Positions 52,913-62,114 of a stretch of 64,000 bases of DNA are shown here, one piece after another. The stretch is from Jonesia quinghaiensis DSM 15701 (GTDB taxonomy: Bacteria; Actinomycetota; Actinomycetes; Actinomycetales; Cellulomonadaceae): positions 186,001 through 250,000 of the forward strand of contig NZ_AUHN01000006.1 in the NCBI RefSeq assembly GCF_000423205.1, written 5' to 3'. Below the pieces are notes generated by a model. That model saw only the letters and a list, made by a program, of their open reading frames with translations. It ran no database searches and had not been told where the DNA came from. The position numbers and the translations under genes were made by a program. Position 1 is the first letter of the stretch, and each line of letters opens with the position of its first letter.

Positions 52913-52918
52913 AGGTTA
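52913..52918 (-). promoter_or_regulatory. -10 box of a leaderless promoter (S4 gene)
   Basis: TAACCT on the reverse strand followed by CGGAGT and the ATG at 52906, nearly the same arrangement as at 1460. Confidence 0.5.
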
Positions 52919-53002
52919 CGTGGGGTAAGGGGGGTTGTGCAGGGTGGATGTGGGGTTGGATGCATCACGTGTTACGGGCAGCGTACGGGGGCTGCTTCCG
53001 CG

Positions 53003-53008
53003 TAGAGT
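53003..53008 (+). promoter_or_regulatory. -10 box of a leaderless promoter (DUF3039-helicase)
   Basis: TAGAGT 7 nt before the ATG at 53016. Confidence 0.5.
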
Positions 53009-53015
53009 AGTCATC

Positions 53016-53363
53016 ATGAGTGTGCATCTCCGGTTTAATTCGACGCCGTCCGACCCATTCTGGGACCACCCAGACCTTGGTGGCGGGTCGCAACCTGGCG
53101 GTTCAACCAGTGTTCTTGAACGTGAAGAAACAGTTGAGCAAACTGAGCCAGGCGACCATGAACGCTTCGCGCACTACGTGCGCAAGGAACGCATCATGGA
53201 TTCCGCGTTGTCCGGCAAACCAGTCATTGCGCTGTGTGGCAAGGTGTGGATTCCTGGGCGTGACCCACAAAAATTTCCCGTCTGCCCGATCTGTAAAGAG
53301 ATCTACGACGGTTTGCGTGACCCCCAAGACGGCGAGCCAGGAGAGGGCGATTCCGACAAGTGA
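53016..53363 (+). CDS. DUF3039 family protein
   Basis: 115 aa, cytoplasmic. HERFAHYVRKERIMDSALSG then VIALCGKVWIPGRDPQKFPV and CPICKEIYDG are the family signature. The Cys triad (ALCGK, CPIC) could bind zinc. ATG at 53016 follows a -10 box directly; the longer frame from 52935 has no promoter-consistent start. It overlaps the helicase gene by 4 nt, a conserved actinobacterial pairing as far as I know. Confidence 0.85.
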   Translation: MSVHLRFNSTPSDPFWDHPDLGGGSQPGGSTSVLEREETVEQTEPGDHERFAHYVRKERIMDSALSGKPVIALCGKVWIPGRDPQKFPVCPICKEIYDGLRDPQDGEPGEGDSDK

Positions 53364-55228
53364 ATCCTGAGATTGATCTGTTTTCAGCGGTCGACACCGA
53401 TGACGATCAGTCTGAGGGCACACGAGGCCTTTCGGCCGGTGACCTCCTTGCAGGATCAGGGCGTGCTCCGCAAGCCGCGTCTGTTGCTGCGGCTGAGCAC
53501 CTGTCTCCGACCTATCCGACCCGTGCCCCGTGGGGTACGGTCACCAAGTTACGCGCGTGGCAAGCCGAAGCTATTGACATCTACCGGCAACGCCAACCAC
53601 GTGACTTCTTGGCTGTAGCAACCCCAGGAGCCGGGAAAACGACCTTCGCGTTGCGTGTCGCCACTGAACTCCTTGACCAACGGGCTGTTCGGAAAATCAC
53701 TATTGTTGCCCCCACCGAGCACCTCAAACACCAGTGGGCAGACGCTGCTGGCCGAGTGGGCATCAAAATTGACCCCAACTACAAAAACTCCCAAGGCCGC
53801 GCTGCCGATCACTATGACGGTGTTGCGCTGACCTACGCGCAAGTCGCCGCGAACCCAGCCTTGCACGCGAACCGCACAACTAATGCCCGCACCATGGTGA
53901 TCCTTGATGAGGTGCACCACGGCGGGGACGCATTAAGTTGGGGTGACGCTATTCATGAGGCATTCGACATGGCGACGCGGCGCCTGTGTTTGACGGGTAC
54001 ACCCTTCCGCTCTGATACAGCTGCGATCCCCTTTGTGCGCTACGAAGAGGGCGCCGACGGGGTCAGGCGGTCAGTGGCTGACTACACCTATGGGTATGGT
54101 GAAGCGCTGCGTGACCACGTGGTCCGCCCAGTCATTTTCTTGACCTACGCCGGGTCCATGCGCTGGCGCACCAAAGCTGGCGACGAAATCGCCGCGAACC
54201 TCGGCGAAGCAATGACCAAAGACATGACCGGGCAAGCATGGCGGACAGCACTTGACCCTCAAGGCCAATGGGTACCTTCAGTGTTAGCTGCTGCTGACCA
54301 GCGGCTCACCGAAGTGCGCAGGGCTATCCCAGACGCAGGTGGTTTGGTGATCGCCTCAGATCAAGACGACGCCCGAGCCTACGCAGGGCACCTAGCCCGC
54401 ATCACAGGAGTATCACCGACAGTGGTGCTCTCTGATGACGCAGGGGCAGGCTCCCGGATCGAAGAGTTCTCACTGTCACAAGACCGGTGGATGGTTGCTG
54501 TGCGCATGGTTTCTGAAGGCGTTGACGTACCACGCCTTGCCGTTGGTGTGTATGCCACGAGCACCCAGACTCCACTATTTTTTGCACAGGCCATTGGCCG
54601 GTATGTGCGCGCTCGCAAGCGTGGTGAAACGGCCACCGTGTTCCTCCCTTCAGTTGCGCCTCTGTTGGCGTTGGCGAACTCTATGGAGGAGGAACGCGAC
54701 CACGCCCTCGATAAGCCTAAAAGTGCGGGGGAAGACGAGTTCTACGACCCTGAGGCAGCGCTGCTCGCGGCGGCTAACCGTGAGGAAAAAGCATCAGGGG
54801 ACCTGCTCCAAGGTTCCTTTGAAATGTTGGAATCTCAGGCGTCCTTTGACCGTGTTCTTTTTGACGGCGGTGAGTTTGGTACGGGTGGGGTGGGCACTGA
54901 TGAGGAACAGGACTTCCTTGGGTTGCCAGGTCTCCTTGATGCCGATCAAGTGTCGACGTTGTTGCGTCAACGCCAAAATAAGCACCGCCGGGACCAGGGG
55001 GATAGTGCCCCACAGGTCTCGGAGATGGACCACCGTGCCGCCTCGGCGCTGCGCAAGGAACTTCAGCAACTGGTCAACGCATGGGCTAGGCGTTCTGGGC
55101 AACCACATGGTTCTGTTCACAATGAGCTACGCCGCCGCAGTGGGGGACCTGAAGTTCCTCAGGCGACAGTGGCTCAGTTGCAGCACCGCGTTGAGTTGAT
55201 CCGTGGTTGGTTTGTTGGCCGTAAATAA
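53360..55228 (+). CDS. DEAD/DEAH-box (SF2) helicase
   Basis: 622 aa. LRAWQAEAIDIY (Q-like/motif 0), ATPGAGKTTFAL (motif I), VILDEVHHGG (motif II, DEVH), LTGTPFRSD (motif III), then a second RecA domain with SEGVDVPRLAVGVYAT and FFAQAIGRYVRA (motifs V and VI). The C-terminal region (about 440-622) is specific to this group. GTG start overlapping the DUF3039 stop (GTGA), so the two are coupled. The nucleic acid substrate is unknown. Confidence 0.92.
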   Translation: MNPEIDLFSAVDTDDDQSEGTRGLSAGDLLAGSGRAPQAASVAAAEHLSPTYPTRAPWGTVTKLRAWQAEAIDIYRQRQPRDFLAVATPGAGKTTFALRVATELLDQRAVRKITIVAPTEHLKHQWADAAGRVGIKIDPNYKNSQGRAADHYDGVALTYAQVAANPALHANRTTNARTMVILDEVHHGGDALSWGDAIHEAFDMATRRLCLTGTPFRSDTAAIPFVRYEEGADGVRRSVADYTYGYGEALRDHVVRPVIFLTYAGSMRWRTKAGDEIAANLGEAMTKDMTGQAWRTALDPQGQWVPSVLAAADQRLTEVRRAIPDAGGLVIASDQDDARAYAGHLARITGVSPTVVLSDDAGAGSRIEEFSLSQDRWMVAVRMVSEGVDVPRLAVGVYATSTQTPLFFAQAIGRYVRARKRGETATVFLPSVAPLLALANSMEEERDHALDKPKSAGEDEFYDPEAALLAAANREEKASGDLLQGSFEMLESQASFDRVLFDGGEFGTGGVGTDEEQDFLGLPGLLDADQVSTLLRQRQNKHRRDQGDSAPQVSEMDHRAASALRKELQQLVNAWARRSGQPHGSVHNELRRRSGGPEVPQATVAQLQHRVELIRGWFVGRK

Positions 55229-55244
55229 CGTCTGAGCTGTGCGA

Positions 55245-55282
55245 AAAGGTGGTCACCGGTTCAGAAGCCGGTGACCACCTTT
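55245..55282. terminator. Bidirectional terminator between helicase and pncB
   Basis: 15-bp perfect arms AAAGGTGGTCACCGG and CCGGTGACCACCTTT between convergent genes. Confidence 0.85.
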
Positions 55283-55290
55283 GTGTTGTG

Positions 55291-56628
55291 CTAGTTGCTT
55301 GTTGTTGTGTTCTCCAGGGTGATCACGGTGGTGTCCATGGCGAGCTCACCTGATTGCAACCGCCCCGCGTGAGGGCTGAGTTCCGCCCGTGAGGCGCTGT
55401 GCCTGGCGGCTGCCCGTGCTAAACCGTCTTTTCCTGTCCAACGGGTATCGATGGTCCCACCGGTGACGAAGCGTTCTTCGAGTCGCCGATATTCAGGTCG
55501 GGAGGCAAGCCACGCATCGGCGGTTGTGCTGTCTGCGACGAGAACAATTTCTTCGCGAGCGGTTTCATCCAGGACGAGGCGCGCCCCCGTTTTGCGCCCA
55601 CCCACACTGGATTTTGAGGTGGATGCTTTTGCCACGGATTGCATTGTGCCGTTGCCGTCCTCGCGGGCGACAAGTTTGTAGACCATTGATGAGGTGGGGG
55701 CCCCTGACCCGGTGACGAGTTTGGTGCCTACCCCGTAGCCGTCAACGGGGGCTGAGGCTAGTGAAGCGATTGCGTATTCGTCGAGGTCGGAGGTCACAAT
55801 GATCTTGGTGTTGTGGGCACCGAGTGAGTCGAGTTGTTCGCGGACTGCTTCTGCTTGGAGCCCGAGGTCACCTGAGTCGAGGCGTACCGCGCCGAGCGAG
55901 GTTCCAGCGACCTTGATCGCAGTCTCGACGCCTTGGGTGACGTCGTAGGTGTCAACGAGCAGGGTGGTGCCGGTGCCCAAGGATTTCACTTGTGCGGCGA
56001 ATGCTTCTTCTTCGGTGTCGTGGAGCAGAGTGAATGCGTGCGCTGAGGTGCCGATGGTGGGGATACCGTATTTGCGGCCCGCTTCGAGGTTCGATGTGCC
56101 GGTGAAACCTGCCACGATCGCTGCTCTGGCAGCGGCGACGGCGGCGTCTTCGTGAGCGCGTCGTGATCCCATTTCGAGGCAGGGGCGCCCGTGCGCGGCG
56201 GAGGTCATGCGTGATGCGCCCGATGCGACGGCGGAGTCGTGGTTGAGGATGGACAGCAGCAGGGTTTCGAGGAGGACACATTCAGCGAATGTTCCCTCTA
56301 CGGTCAAGACGGGGGAGTGGGGGAAGTACACTTCCCCTTCGGCGTATCCGCTGATGTTGCCAGTGAACTGGTACTCCTTGAAGTAGTCCAGTGTGGTGTC
56401 GCGTAGTGCGCCATCTTTGTGCAGAAAGTCGATGTCTGCGCTGGTGAAGCGGAATGTGTCGAGGTGTTCGAGGAATCTCCCTGTTCCTGCGACAACACCG
56501 TAGCGCCGCCATGATGGCAGCCTGCGCGTGAAGACTTCAAACACGCTGGTGCGGTGGGCGGTGCCGTGCTCTAAGGCGGCTTGGATCATGGTCAGTTCAT
56601 ATTTATCGGTCATCAAGGTGATGCTCAT
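55291..56628 (-). CDS. pncB: Nicotinate phosphoribosyltransferase
   Basis: 445 aa. Converts nicotinate and PRPP to nicotinate mononucleotide in NAD salvage. LMTDKYELTMIQAALEHGTA at the start, SRRAHEDAAV, GTSAHAFTLLHDTE and VRLDSGDLG are family motifs. TAGCGT lies 6 nt before the ATG, so the transcript is probably leaderless. Divergent from clpS, whose promoter shares the 57-nt gap. Confidence 0.93.
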   Translation of the reverse strand: MSITLMTDKYELTMIQAALEHGTAHRTSVFEVFTRRLPSWRRYGVVAGTGRFLEHLDTFRFTSADIDFLHKDGALRDTTLDYFKEYQFTGNISGYAEGEVYFPHSPVLTVEGTFAECVLLETLLLSILNHDSAVASGASRMTSAAHGRPCLEMGSRRAHEDAAVAAARAAIVAGFTGTSNLEAGRKYGIPTIGTSAHAFTLLHDTEEEAFAAQVKSLGTGTTLLVDTYDVTQGVETAIKVAGTSLGAVRLDSGDLGLQAEAVREQLDSLGAHNTKIIVTSDLDEYAIASLASAPVDGYGVGTKLVTGSGAPTSSMVYKLVAREDGNGTMQSVAKASTSKSSVGGRKTGARLVLDETAREEIVLVADSTTADAWLASRPEYRRLEERFVTGGTIDTRWTGKDGLARAAARHSASRAELSPHAGRLQSGELAMDTTVITLENTTTSN

Positions 56629-56634
56629 AGGGCA

Positions 56635-56640
56635 ACGCTA
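56635..56640 (-). promoter_or_regulatory. -10 box of a leaderless promoter (pncB)
   Basis: TAGCGT on the reverse strand, 6 nt before the ATG at 56628. Confidence 0.45.
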
Positions 56641-56673
56641 CAGCCGTGGCGCGGTGGGTGAGAGGTGGTCGCG

Positions 56674-56679
56674 TAGCAT
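56674..56679 (+). promoter_or_regulatory. -10 box of a leaderless promoter (clpS)
   Basis: TAGCAT 6 nt before the GTG at 56686. Confidence 0.5.
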
Positions 56680-56685
56680 GGACGC

Positions 56686-56982
56686 GTGAGTGTCCAACCC
56701 TCAGAGAGCCTTGTTCTTGACCATGAGCCTGCCACGGTTCCCGACAGCCCGTGGATTTTGTTGGTGTGGAATGACCCGGTGAACTTGATGAATTACGTGG
56801 AGTGGGTATTCCACTCCTATTTTGCCTACCCCCGTGAGCAGGCGCATCGGCTGATGTTGGCGGTGCACCAGGACGGTAAAGCGGTGGTGGCTACGGGCAG
56901 CCGGGAGAAAATCGAATTTGATGTTCAGGCGATGCATAACTATGGGCTGTGGGCCACGATGCAACGCAGCGAGGAGGGGTAG
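56686..56982 (+). CDS. clpS: ATP-dependent Clp protease adaptor ClpS
   Basis: 98 aa. Delivers N-end-rule substrates to ClpAP/ClpCP. WILLVWNDPVNLMNYVEWVF contains the NDPVN substrate-pocket motif, and AHRLMLAVHQDGKAVVATGS is the second conserved stretch. GTG start with a -10 box 6 nt upstream, so leaderless. DUF2017 follows after 2 nt, a common actinobacterial order. Confidence 0.94.
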   Translation: MSVQPSESLVLDHEPATVPDSPWILLVWNDPVNLMNYVEWVFHSYFAYPREQAHRLMLAVHQDGKAVVATGSREKIEFDVQAMHNYGLWATMQRSEEG

Positions 56983-56984
56983 GG

Positions 56985-57695
56985 GTGGCGCACCCATTTG
57001 TGTTTAGCCCATTTAGTGATGGGTCGTATTTGGCGTATTTGACCACGGGGGAGCGGTTTTACCTGGTGCAGATCGCCGGTGAGGTTATTGAGTTGTTGGG
57101 TCAGGACCATATGGTGGCTCCTGACCAGGACGATGCTGCTGGTGAGCAAGACCCAACCCGGGGGGCACCAGAGGTGCGGGTTCCTGATCTTCCGCAACTG
57201 AACCGGGTTCTTGCTGGTTTGAGTGGTGAGCCTTTCACTGATGTGCCCACGGATCCGGCTGTACGCCGGTTAGTTCCCGATGCGTCACTGGACCCTGAGG
57301 TCGCAGCTGAGTTCCGTAAGTTCACCGATGGTGACATTCGTGAGGCTAAGGTGACGCGGCTGGTGAACTTTGCGTCAGCTTTGATGGAAGCGACGCCGTC
57401 ACGTGATGAAGATGAGCATGTGGAATTCGCGGTGTCTCGTCAGGATGCGGCTGAGGTTGCGATGGCGTTGACGGATATCCGGTTGGTGTTGGGGGACCGG
57501 TTGGAACTGGTCAATGATGACTCCACTGAGGAGTTGCATGAGTTTTTGGAACGCACAGCGGCTGTGGAAGACCTCGCAGAAGAGGATGAGCGGCGTTACT
57601 TGTTGGGCATGTTGTTTGCCTTGAGTGGTTACTTGCAAGAGTCCTTGGTTGAGTGCTTGCTTGATGATGGGCAGGGGGTCCCACCCGCCCTCTAA
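56985..57695 (+). CDS. DUF2017 family protein
   Basis: 236 aa, mainly helical, cytoplasmic. ERFYLVQIAGEVIELLG near the start and a C-terminal FALSGYLQESLVE segment fit DUF2017, which regularly follows clpS. GTG at 56985 has GAGGAGG upstream and lies just past the clpS stop. Function unknown; the linkage suggests a role around ClpS or proteolysis. Confidence 0.82.
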   Translation: MAHPFVFSPFSDGSYLAYLTTGERFYLVQIAGEVIELLGQDHMVAPDQDDAAGEQDPTRGAPEVRVPDLPQLNRVLAGLSGEPFTDVPTDPAVRRLVPDASLDPEVAAEFRKFTDGDIREAKVTRLVNFASALMEATPSRDEDEHVEFAVSRQDAAEVAMALTDIRLVLGDRLELVNDDSTEELHEFLERTAAVEDLAEEDERRYLLGMLFALSGYLQESLVECLLDDGQGVPPAL

Positions 57696-57766
57696 ACCCG
57701 ACGAAACCTGTGTTTCGTGTCACGTCACGGTGTGATCTAGGGGGTGCACGGCGCGTCTAGTCGGCC

Positions 57767-58594
57767 ATGACAGTTAATCTCGTACATGTGAACAATTCAC
57801 CGATCGGAATTTTTGACTCGGGCGTTGGGGGCTTGACGGTAGCCCGTTCCATTCTGGATCAGCTACCCAACGAGTCAATCCTGTACATCGGGGACACCGC
57901 GCACACCCCGTATGGCCCAAAACCCCTGGCCCTTGTGCGAGAACTTGCCCTTGGCATCATGGATTACCTCGTTGATGAGGGCGTCAAGATGCTTGTGATC
58001 GCGTGCAACACGGCGTCAGCTGCGGTGTTGCGCGACGCCCGAGAGCGTTACACGGTGGGTCGCGGAATACCTGTGGTGGAGGTGATTCTGCCCGCTGCCC
58101 GCAGGGCCGTAGCTGCGACACGCACCGGGCGTGTGGGGGTTATCGGCACCCAAGCGACCATTAGTTCGCGTGCCTACGAGGATGCGCTGTCAGTTGCCCA
58201 AAAACTCACTGTGACGTCCCAAGCGTGCCCAGATTTTGTGGAACTTGTTGAAGCGGGTGTCACCACAGGTCCGCGCGTCATTGACGCAGCGACCCGCTAC
58301 CTTGAACCCATTAAAAACCACAACGTGGACACCCTCATCCTGGGTTGCACCCACTACCCACTGTTGACTGGGGCGATCTCCTACGTCATGGGGGAGGACG
58401 TCACCCTCGTGTCCTCTGCAGAAGAAACCGCAAAAGACGTGTACCGCACCCTTGTGGCGCACGGATTAGAGCGAGACACCGATGCCGGTCCACCACAACA
58501 CAGATTTGTGGCAACCGGTGATTCAACCTCATTCAATGGTCTTGCCCGGCGGTTCCTGGGTCCAGAAGTCACCAGTGTGGAGATGGTTTCATGA
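57767..58594 (+). CDS. murI: Glutamate racemase
   Basis: 275 aa. Makes D-glutamate for peptidoglycan. The two catalytic Cys are in VIACNTASA and [26 protein letters not shown] is the N-terminal signature with the acidic residue. ATG at 57767 gives [10 protein letters not shown] before the domain; GTG at 57788 is an alternative start. It overlaps the MBL gene (ATGA). Confidence 0.94.
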   Translation: MTVNLVHVNNSPIGIFDSGVGGLTVARSILDQLPNESILYIGDTAHTPYGPKPLALVRELALGIMDYLVDEGVKMLVIACNTASAAVLRDARERYTVGRGIPVVEVILPAARRAVAATRTGRVGVIGTQATISSRAYEDALSVAQKLTVTSQACPDFVELVEAGVTTGPRVIDAATRYLEPIKNHNVDTLILGCTHYPLLTGAISYVMGEDVTLVSSAEETAKDVYRTLVAHGLERDTDAGPPQHRFVATGDSTSFNGLARRFLGPEVTSVEMVS

Positions 58595-59394
58595 AACTCA
58601 CTGTCCTTGGTATGTCCGGTTCCTACCCCGGCCCAACCTCACCAGCCTCAAGTTACCTGGTGCAAGCAGAAGACGGACAGGGTAAAACCTGGTCGCTCGT
58701 CATGGACCTGGGTGCTGGAGCATTTGGGGCACTGCAACGCCACATCGACCCCTTCGATGTTGACGCGGTGCTGATCTCTCACCTCCACCCAGACCACTGC
58801 TCCGACCTATCAGGGTTCTACGTGTACTATCGGTACCACCCGGTAAAAGGCACAGAAGCCACAGGCTGCGCCCCAGTGGCCGTGTACGGTCCCACTGATG
58901 CAGCTGACCGGTTCGCTCAAGCCTACGGGCTTGGTGACAACGAATCGATGGACTGCCAGTTCGCACACAACACCCTGCATGACGGCCACACCACAAACAT
59001 CGGCCCCTTCACCATCACCACGCGCGCAGTGAACCACCCCGTAGAAGCCTACGGATTCAGGGTTGAAGGCCCCAGCAGTGTGCGCCCCGGGGAACGAGCT
59101 GTCCTGACCTACACCGGTGACACTGACGAATGCGACTCTCTCGCTGACCTTGCACAAGGAGCTGACTTCCTCCTCAGCGAAGCAGCATTCATCGACGGCC
59201 GCGACGACGCGATCGTTGGACTACACCTCACCGGGCGCAAAGCAGGTGACCTCGCGGCACGAGCACAGGTCACAAACCTGCTGCTCACCCACATCCCACC
59301 CTGGAATGACCCGCAGGTCACACTCAACGAAGCGACCGCCATGTTTACCGGGAACATCGCCATCGCCGAAGCAAACCGCACCTACGCCCTGTAA
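58591..59394 (+). CDS. MBL-fold metallo-hydrolase
   Basis: 267 aa. [11 protein letters not shown] is the HxHxDH metal-binding motif. [16 protein letters not shown] and [12 protein letters not shown] give the distal ligands. Similar to the RNase Z-like MBL group often found between murI and rph/rdgB in actinobacteria. Overlaps murI by 4 nt, so co-translated. Substrate unknown. Confidence 0.9.
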   Translation: MKLTVLGMSGSYPGPTSPASSYLVQAEDGQGKTWSLVMDLGAGAFGALQRHIDPFDVDAVLISHLHPDHCSDLSGFYVYYRYHPVKGTEATGCAPVAVYGPTDAADRFAQAYGLGDNESMDCQFAHNTLHDGHTTNIGPFTITTRAVNHPVEAYGFRVEGPSSVRPGERAVLTYTGDTDECDSLADLAQGADFLLSEAAFIDGRDDAIVGLHLTGRKAGDLAARAQVTNLLLTHIPPWNDPQVTLNEATAMFTGNIAIAEANRTYAL

Positions 59395-59421
59395 CCACCA
59401 GACGCCCAGGAGAGGTCCACC

Positions 59422-60051
59422 ATGACTCGCATAGTTCTTGCCACCCACAACGAGCACAAAGTCAACGAACTCAGAGCGATCCTCGCCGCCCACCCAGACC
59501 TCACCGACCTGCCAGACAACGCCGTCGCATCGGCCAGCCAGTTCGATGTCGAACCACCCGTAGAAGACGGAATCACCTTCGCGCAGAACGCACTGATCAA
59601 AGCGCGCGCCCTCGCCGCAACCACCGGGCTGATCGCCATCGCAGACGACTCCGGCCTCTCAGTAGACGTCCTCGGCGGTGCACCAGGAATATTCTCAGCC
59701 CGCTGGGCCGGCACCCACGGCGATGATCAAGCGAACCTCAACCTCCTGCTTGGTCAACTCGCCGATGTCCCCGACGCCCACCGCAACGCCCAATTCGTGT
59801 GCGCAGCCGCACTCGTCACACCACAAGGCTACGAACACGTCGAAGAAGGTGCACTACGCGGCACACTCCTGCGTGCACCACGCGGAAACCACGGGTTTGG
59901 TTACGACCCGATCCTGCAACCAGCAGGAGACACACGCTCCTGCGCGGAACTCACACCCGCTGAGAAAAACACCATCAGCCACCGGGGGCAAGCATTCCGG
60001 GCCCTAGCCCCGGTCATCGCGCGAGTTCTTCGCACGAACCCGCACAACTGA
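59422..60051 (+). CDS. rdgB: XTP/dITP pyrophosphatase (RdgB/HAM1 family)
   Basis: 209 aa. Removes non-canonical purine triphosphates. VLATHNEHKVNELRAIL at the start, FAQNALIKARALA, ADDSGLSVDVLGGAPGIFSA and GFGYDPILQPAGDTRS are all family motifs. AGGAGAGG precedes the ATG. It follows the MBL gene by 27 nt. The 3' end overlaps the convergent DUF3054 gene by 48 nt. rph is absent from the usual rph-rdgB position. Confidence 0.94.
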   Translation: MTRIVLATHNEHKVNELRAILAAHPDLTDLPDNAVASASQFDVEPPVEDGITFAQNALIKARALAATTGLIAIADDSGLSVDVLGGAPGIFSARWAGTHGDDQANLNLLLGQLADVPDAHRNAQFVCAAALVTPQGYEHVEEGALRGTLLRAPRGNHGFGYDPILQPAGDTRSCAELTPAEKNTISHRGQAFRALAPVIARVLRTNPHN

Positions 60052-60408
60052 CCCCCACACAATCCGCCAACCCACCAACATCAACAACAAAAACCCCAAC
60101 GACACCAACGGAAAACCACCACTATTGGTGTCACCAGTCGCCGCACGCAACGCCAACCCCACCGCCCACGTCACCGCGGCAAGCATGATCGCACCAGGCC
60201 ACACCTGGAAAGCCACCGGAAAACCAGAACGCGTCGTCTGCCACTGGCGAGTAATCAACCACGCAACAACCAAACCCGCCATAAACGGCCACGCCGTATC
60301 AACGATGCCCGCCAACGTCCCACCCTCATCATGGGACTCACGGCCAGCAGCAGCAAACAACACAACAACCGCAACATCCAGCACACACCACACCAATAAA
60401 CGCCTCAC
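60004..60408 (-). CDS. DUF3054 family membrane protein
   Basis: 134 aa with four hydrophobic segments. AAGRESHDEGG after the first helix and TAWPFMAGLVVAWLI, followed by MLAAVTWAVGLALRAATGD, are the DUF3054 signature. Function unknown. Confidence 0.85.
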   Translation of the reverse strand: MRRLLVWCVLDVAVVVLFAAAGRESHDEGGTLAGIVDTAWPFMAGLVVAWLITRQWQTTRSGFPVAFQVWPGAIMLAAVTWAVGLALRAATGDTNSGGFPLVSLGFLLLMLVGWRIVWGSVVRVRAKNSRDDRG

Positions 60409-60427
60409 CCCACCACGCTATCGCAAC

Positions 60428-60433
60428 TAGTAT
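60428..60433 (+). promoter_or_regulatory. -10 box of a leaderless promoter (ABC-F gene)
   Basis: TAGTAT 7 nt before the ATG at 60441; it overlaps a nearer upstream ATG (60432), arguing for the second start. Confidence 0.5.
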
Positions 60434-60440
60434 GGGAACA

Positions 60441-62075
60441 ATGCAACTCCTCGCGCAGCAACTAGAGTTTTCCTACCCCGACACTCCCGTCTTCACCGGC
60501 GTCGACCTCAGTGTCACCACAGGGGACCGGCTTGCGATAGTTGGTGAAAACGGGTGCGGCAAATCCACCCTCCTCTCAGTCCTCGCCGGGCACCTCGACC
60601 CCGGCCAAGGCACTATCACCCGCCACGGCAGCGTGACCTGGATAAGCCAAGAATTCACTGCAGGTGACGACACCCTCGGCGACCTCATCGACGCCGCCCT
60701 CGCAGACATCAACGAACTCGCTGCCCACCTCGAACAAGAAGCCGAACAGTTCAACCACGACACCGGGAACCTCACCCAACTCACCGAACTGCTCAACCAC
60801 CTCGACTACCTCGCCCCCTGGCAAGCCGAGCAACGAATCACCACAGCACTATCCCGCCTCAACGCACCCACCGACCGCGACCGCAAACTCGCCCACATGT
60901 CAGTGGGACAACGCTACCGGGCCCGCCTCGCAGTCCACCTCGCCGCCCGCGCCGACTTCCTCCTCCTCGACGAACCCACAAACCACCTCGACGCCCAAGG
61001 CATCACCTTCCTCACCCACGTACTCACACACTGGCGTGGCGGAATCATCTTCGTCACCCACGACCGCAGACTCCTCGACGACGTCGCCACCGCCATCTAC
61101 GACATGGACCCCACCATGGACGGCACCCCCGTCCTCTACGGCCAACCCGGGTACCTATCCTTTAGATTCGCCAAAAACGAATACCGCCGCCGGTGGCGCT
61201 CCCTCTACGTCGCCCAAACAAAACGCCTCGCCCGCCTCGAACACCAACTCGACCGCAGCTACGAAGGCCTCTCCGACGAATGGCGCCCACCCAAAGGCTC
61301 CCAAAAAAACCGCCGCGCCACTCGCGCCCGCACTCACGTCAAAGCAGCAGACCGCCTCGTAGAATCCGGCAAAGCCAACGCCCTGCCCATCCCACCGCCA
61401 CCACCACAACTCAACTTTCCCGACCTGCCCGCACTCAACCCCAGCTGGCACGCAGACGAACCCATCATTGACCTACGCAACCCACGCATCGGCCGTGACA
61501 CAGTACGCCTAGACCTACCCGGGCAACGCATCACCATCCCCCCATCCGGGCGCCTGCTGATCACCGGAGCCAACGCGGCAGGCAAATCCACCCTGCTCGC
61601 AGCGCTCGCGGGTCAGTTGCCGTTGGAGCGCGGGTACCGTTCTATGCTTCCCGATGCCCGTGCCGGCGTTGTGCTGCAAGAGTCACCACAGCGGGTGGGG
61701 GCCAGTGGCGCCAGTGACCCAACAGGGTTCGATGCGGCAGCAAGGGTGGGGTTGGATTTGTTGGAATCGGGCAGGTTAGACCCAGATAACATCATGCCCG
61801 TGGCGTACTTGGGCCTCCTCACCGATGAGGAACTTGATACGCCACTGTCACAGTTGTCCACGGGGCAGCGCCGACGTTTTGATTTGGCGTGCGCGCTGCT
61901 CGCCAAACCTCACATTCTTATTTTGGATGAGCCAACGAACCACTTGTCAGTGGACCTCGTGGACGAACTCACCCAGCACGTGCTGAAAACCGCGGCTGCT
62001 GTTGTTATTGCCAGCCACGACCGGGCGATGCAAACAGACCTATCAACGTGGCCGGCATTGCATTTAGGGCAGTGA
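60441..62075 (+). CDS. ABC-F family ATPase
   Basis: 544 aa with two ABC domains and no membrane segments. Domain 1: GENGCGKST, signature MSVGQRYRAR, DFLLLDEPTNHLD. Domain 2: GANAAGKST, signature LSTGQRRRFD, ILILDEPTNHLS. Between them is a basic linker (about 245-325, KRLARLEHQLDRSYEG). ABC-F proteins act on ribosomes as translation factors or antibiotic-protection proteins; the subclass cannot be decided here. The G+C of the first two thirds, rich in ACC/CTC codons, is higher than the last third. Confidence 0.9.
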   Translation: MQLLAQQLEFSYPDTPVFTGVDLSVTTGDRLAIVGENGCGKSTLLSVLAGHLDPGQGTITRHGSVTWISQEFTAGDDTLGDLIDAALADINELAAHLEQEAEQFNHDTGNLTQLTELLNHLDYLAPWQAEQRITTALSRLNAPTDRDRKLAHMSVGQRYRARLAVHLAARADFLLLDEPTNHLDAQGITFLTHVLTHWRGGIIFVTHDRRLLDDVATAIYDMDPTMDGTPVLYGQPGYLSFRFAKNEYRRRWRSLYVAQTKRLARLEHQLDRSYEGLSDEWRPPKGSQKNRRATRARTHVKAADRLVESGKANALPIPPPPPQLNFPDLPALNPSWHADEPIIDLRNPRIGRDTVRLDLPGQRITIPPSGRLLITGANAAGKSTLLAALAGQLPLERGYRSMLPDARAGVVLQESPQRVGASGASDPTGFDAAARVGLDLLESGRLDPDNIMPVAYLGLLTDEELDTPLSQLSTGQRRRFDLACALLAKPHILILDEPTNHLSVDLVDELTQHVLKTAAAVVIASHDRAMQTDLSTWPALHLGQ

Positions 62076-62114
62076 GCGCATTCACTGGGCCGGTTACCCG
62101 TCCGTACCAGTTGG

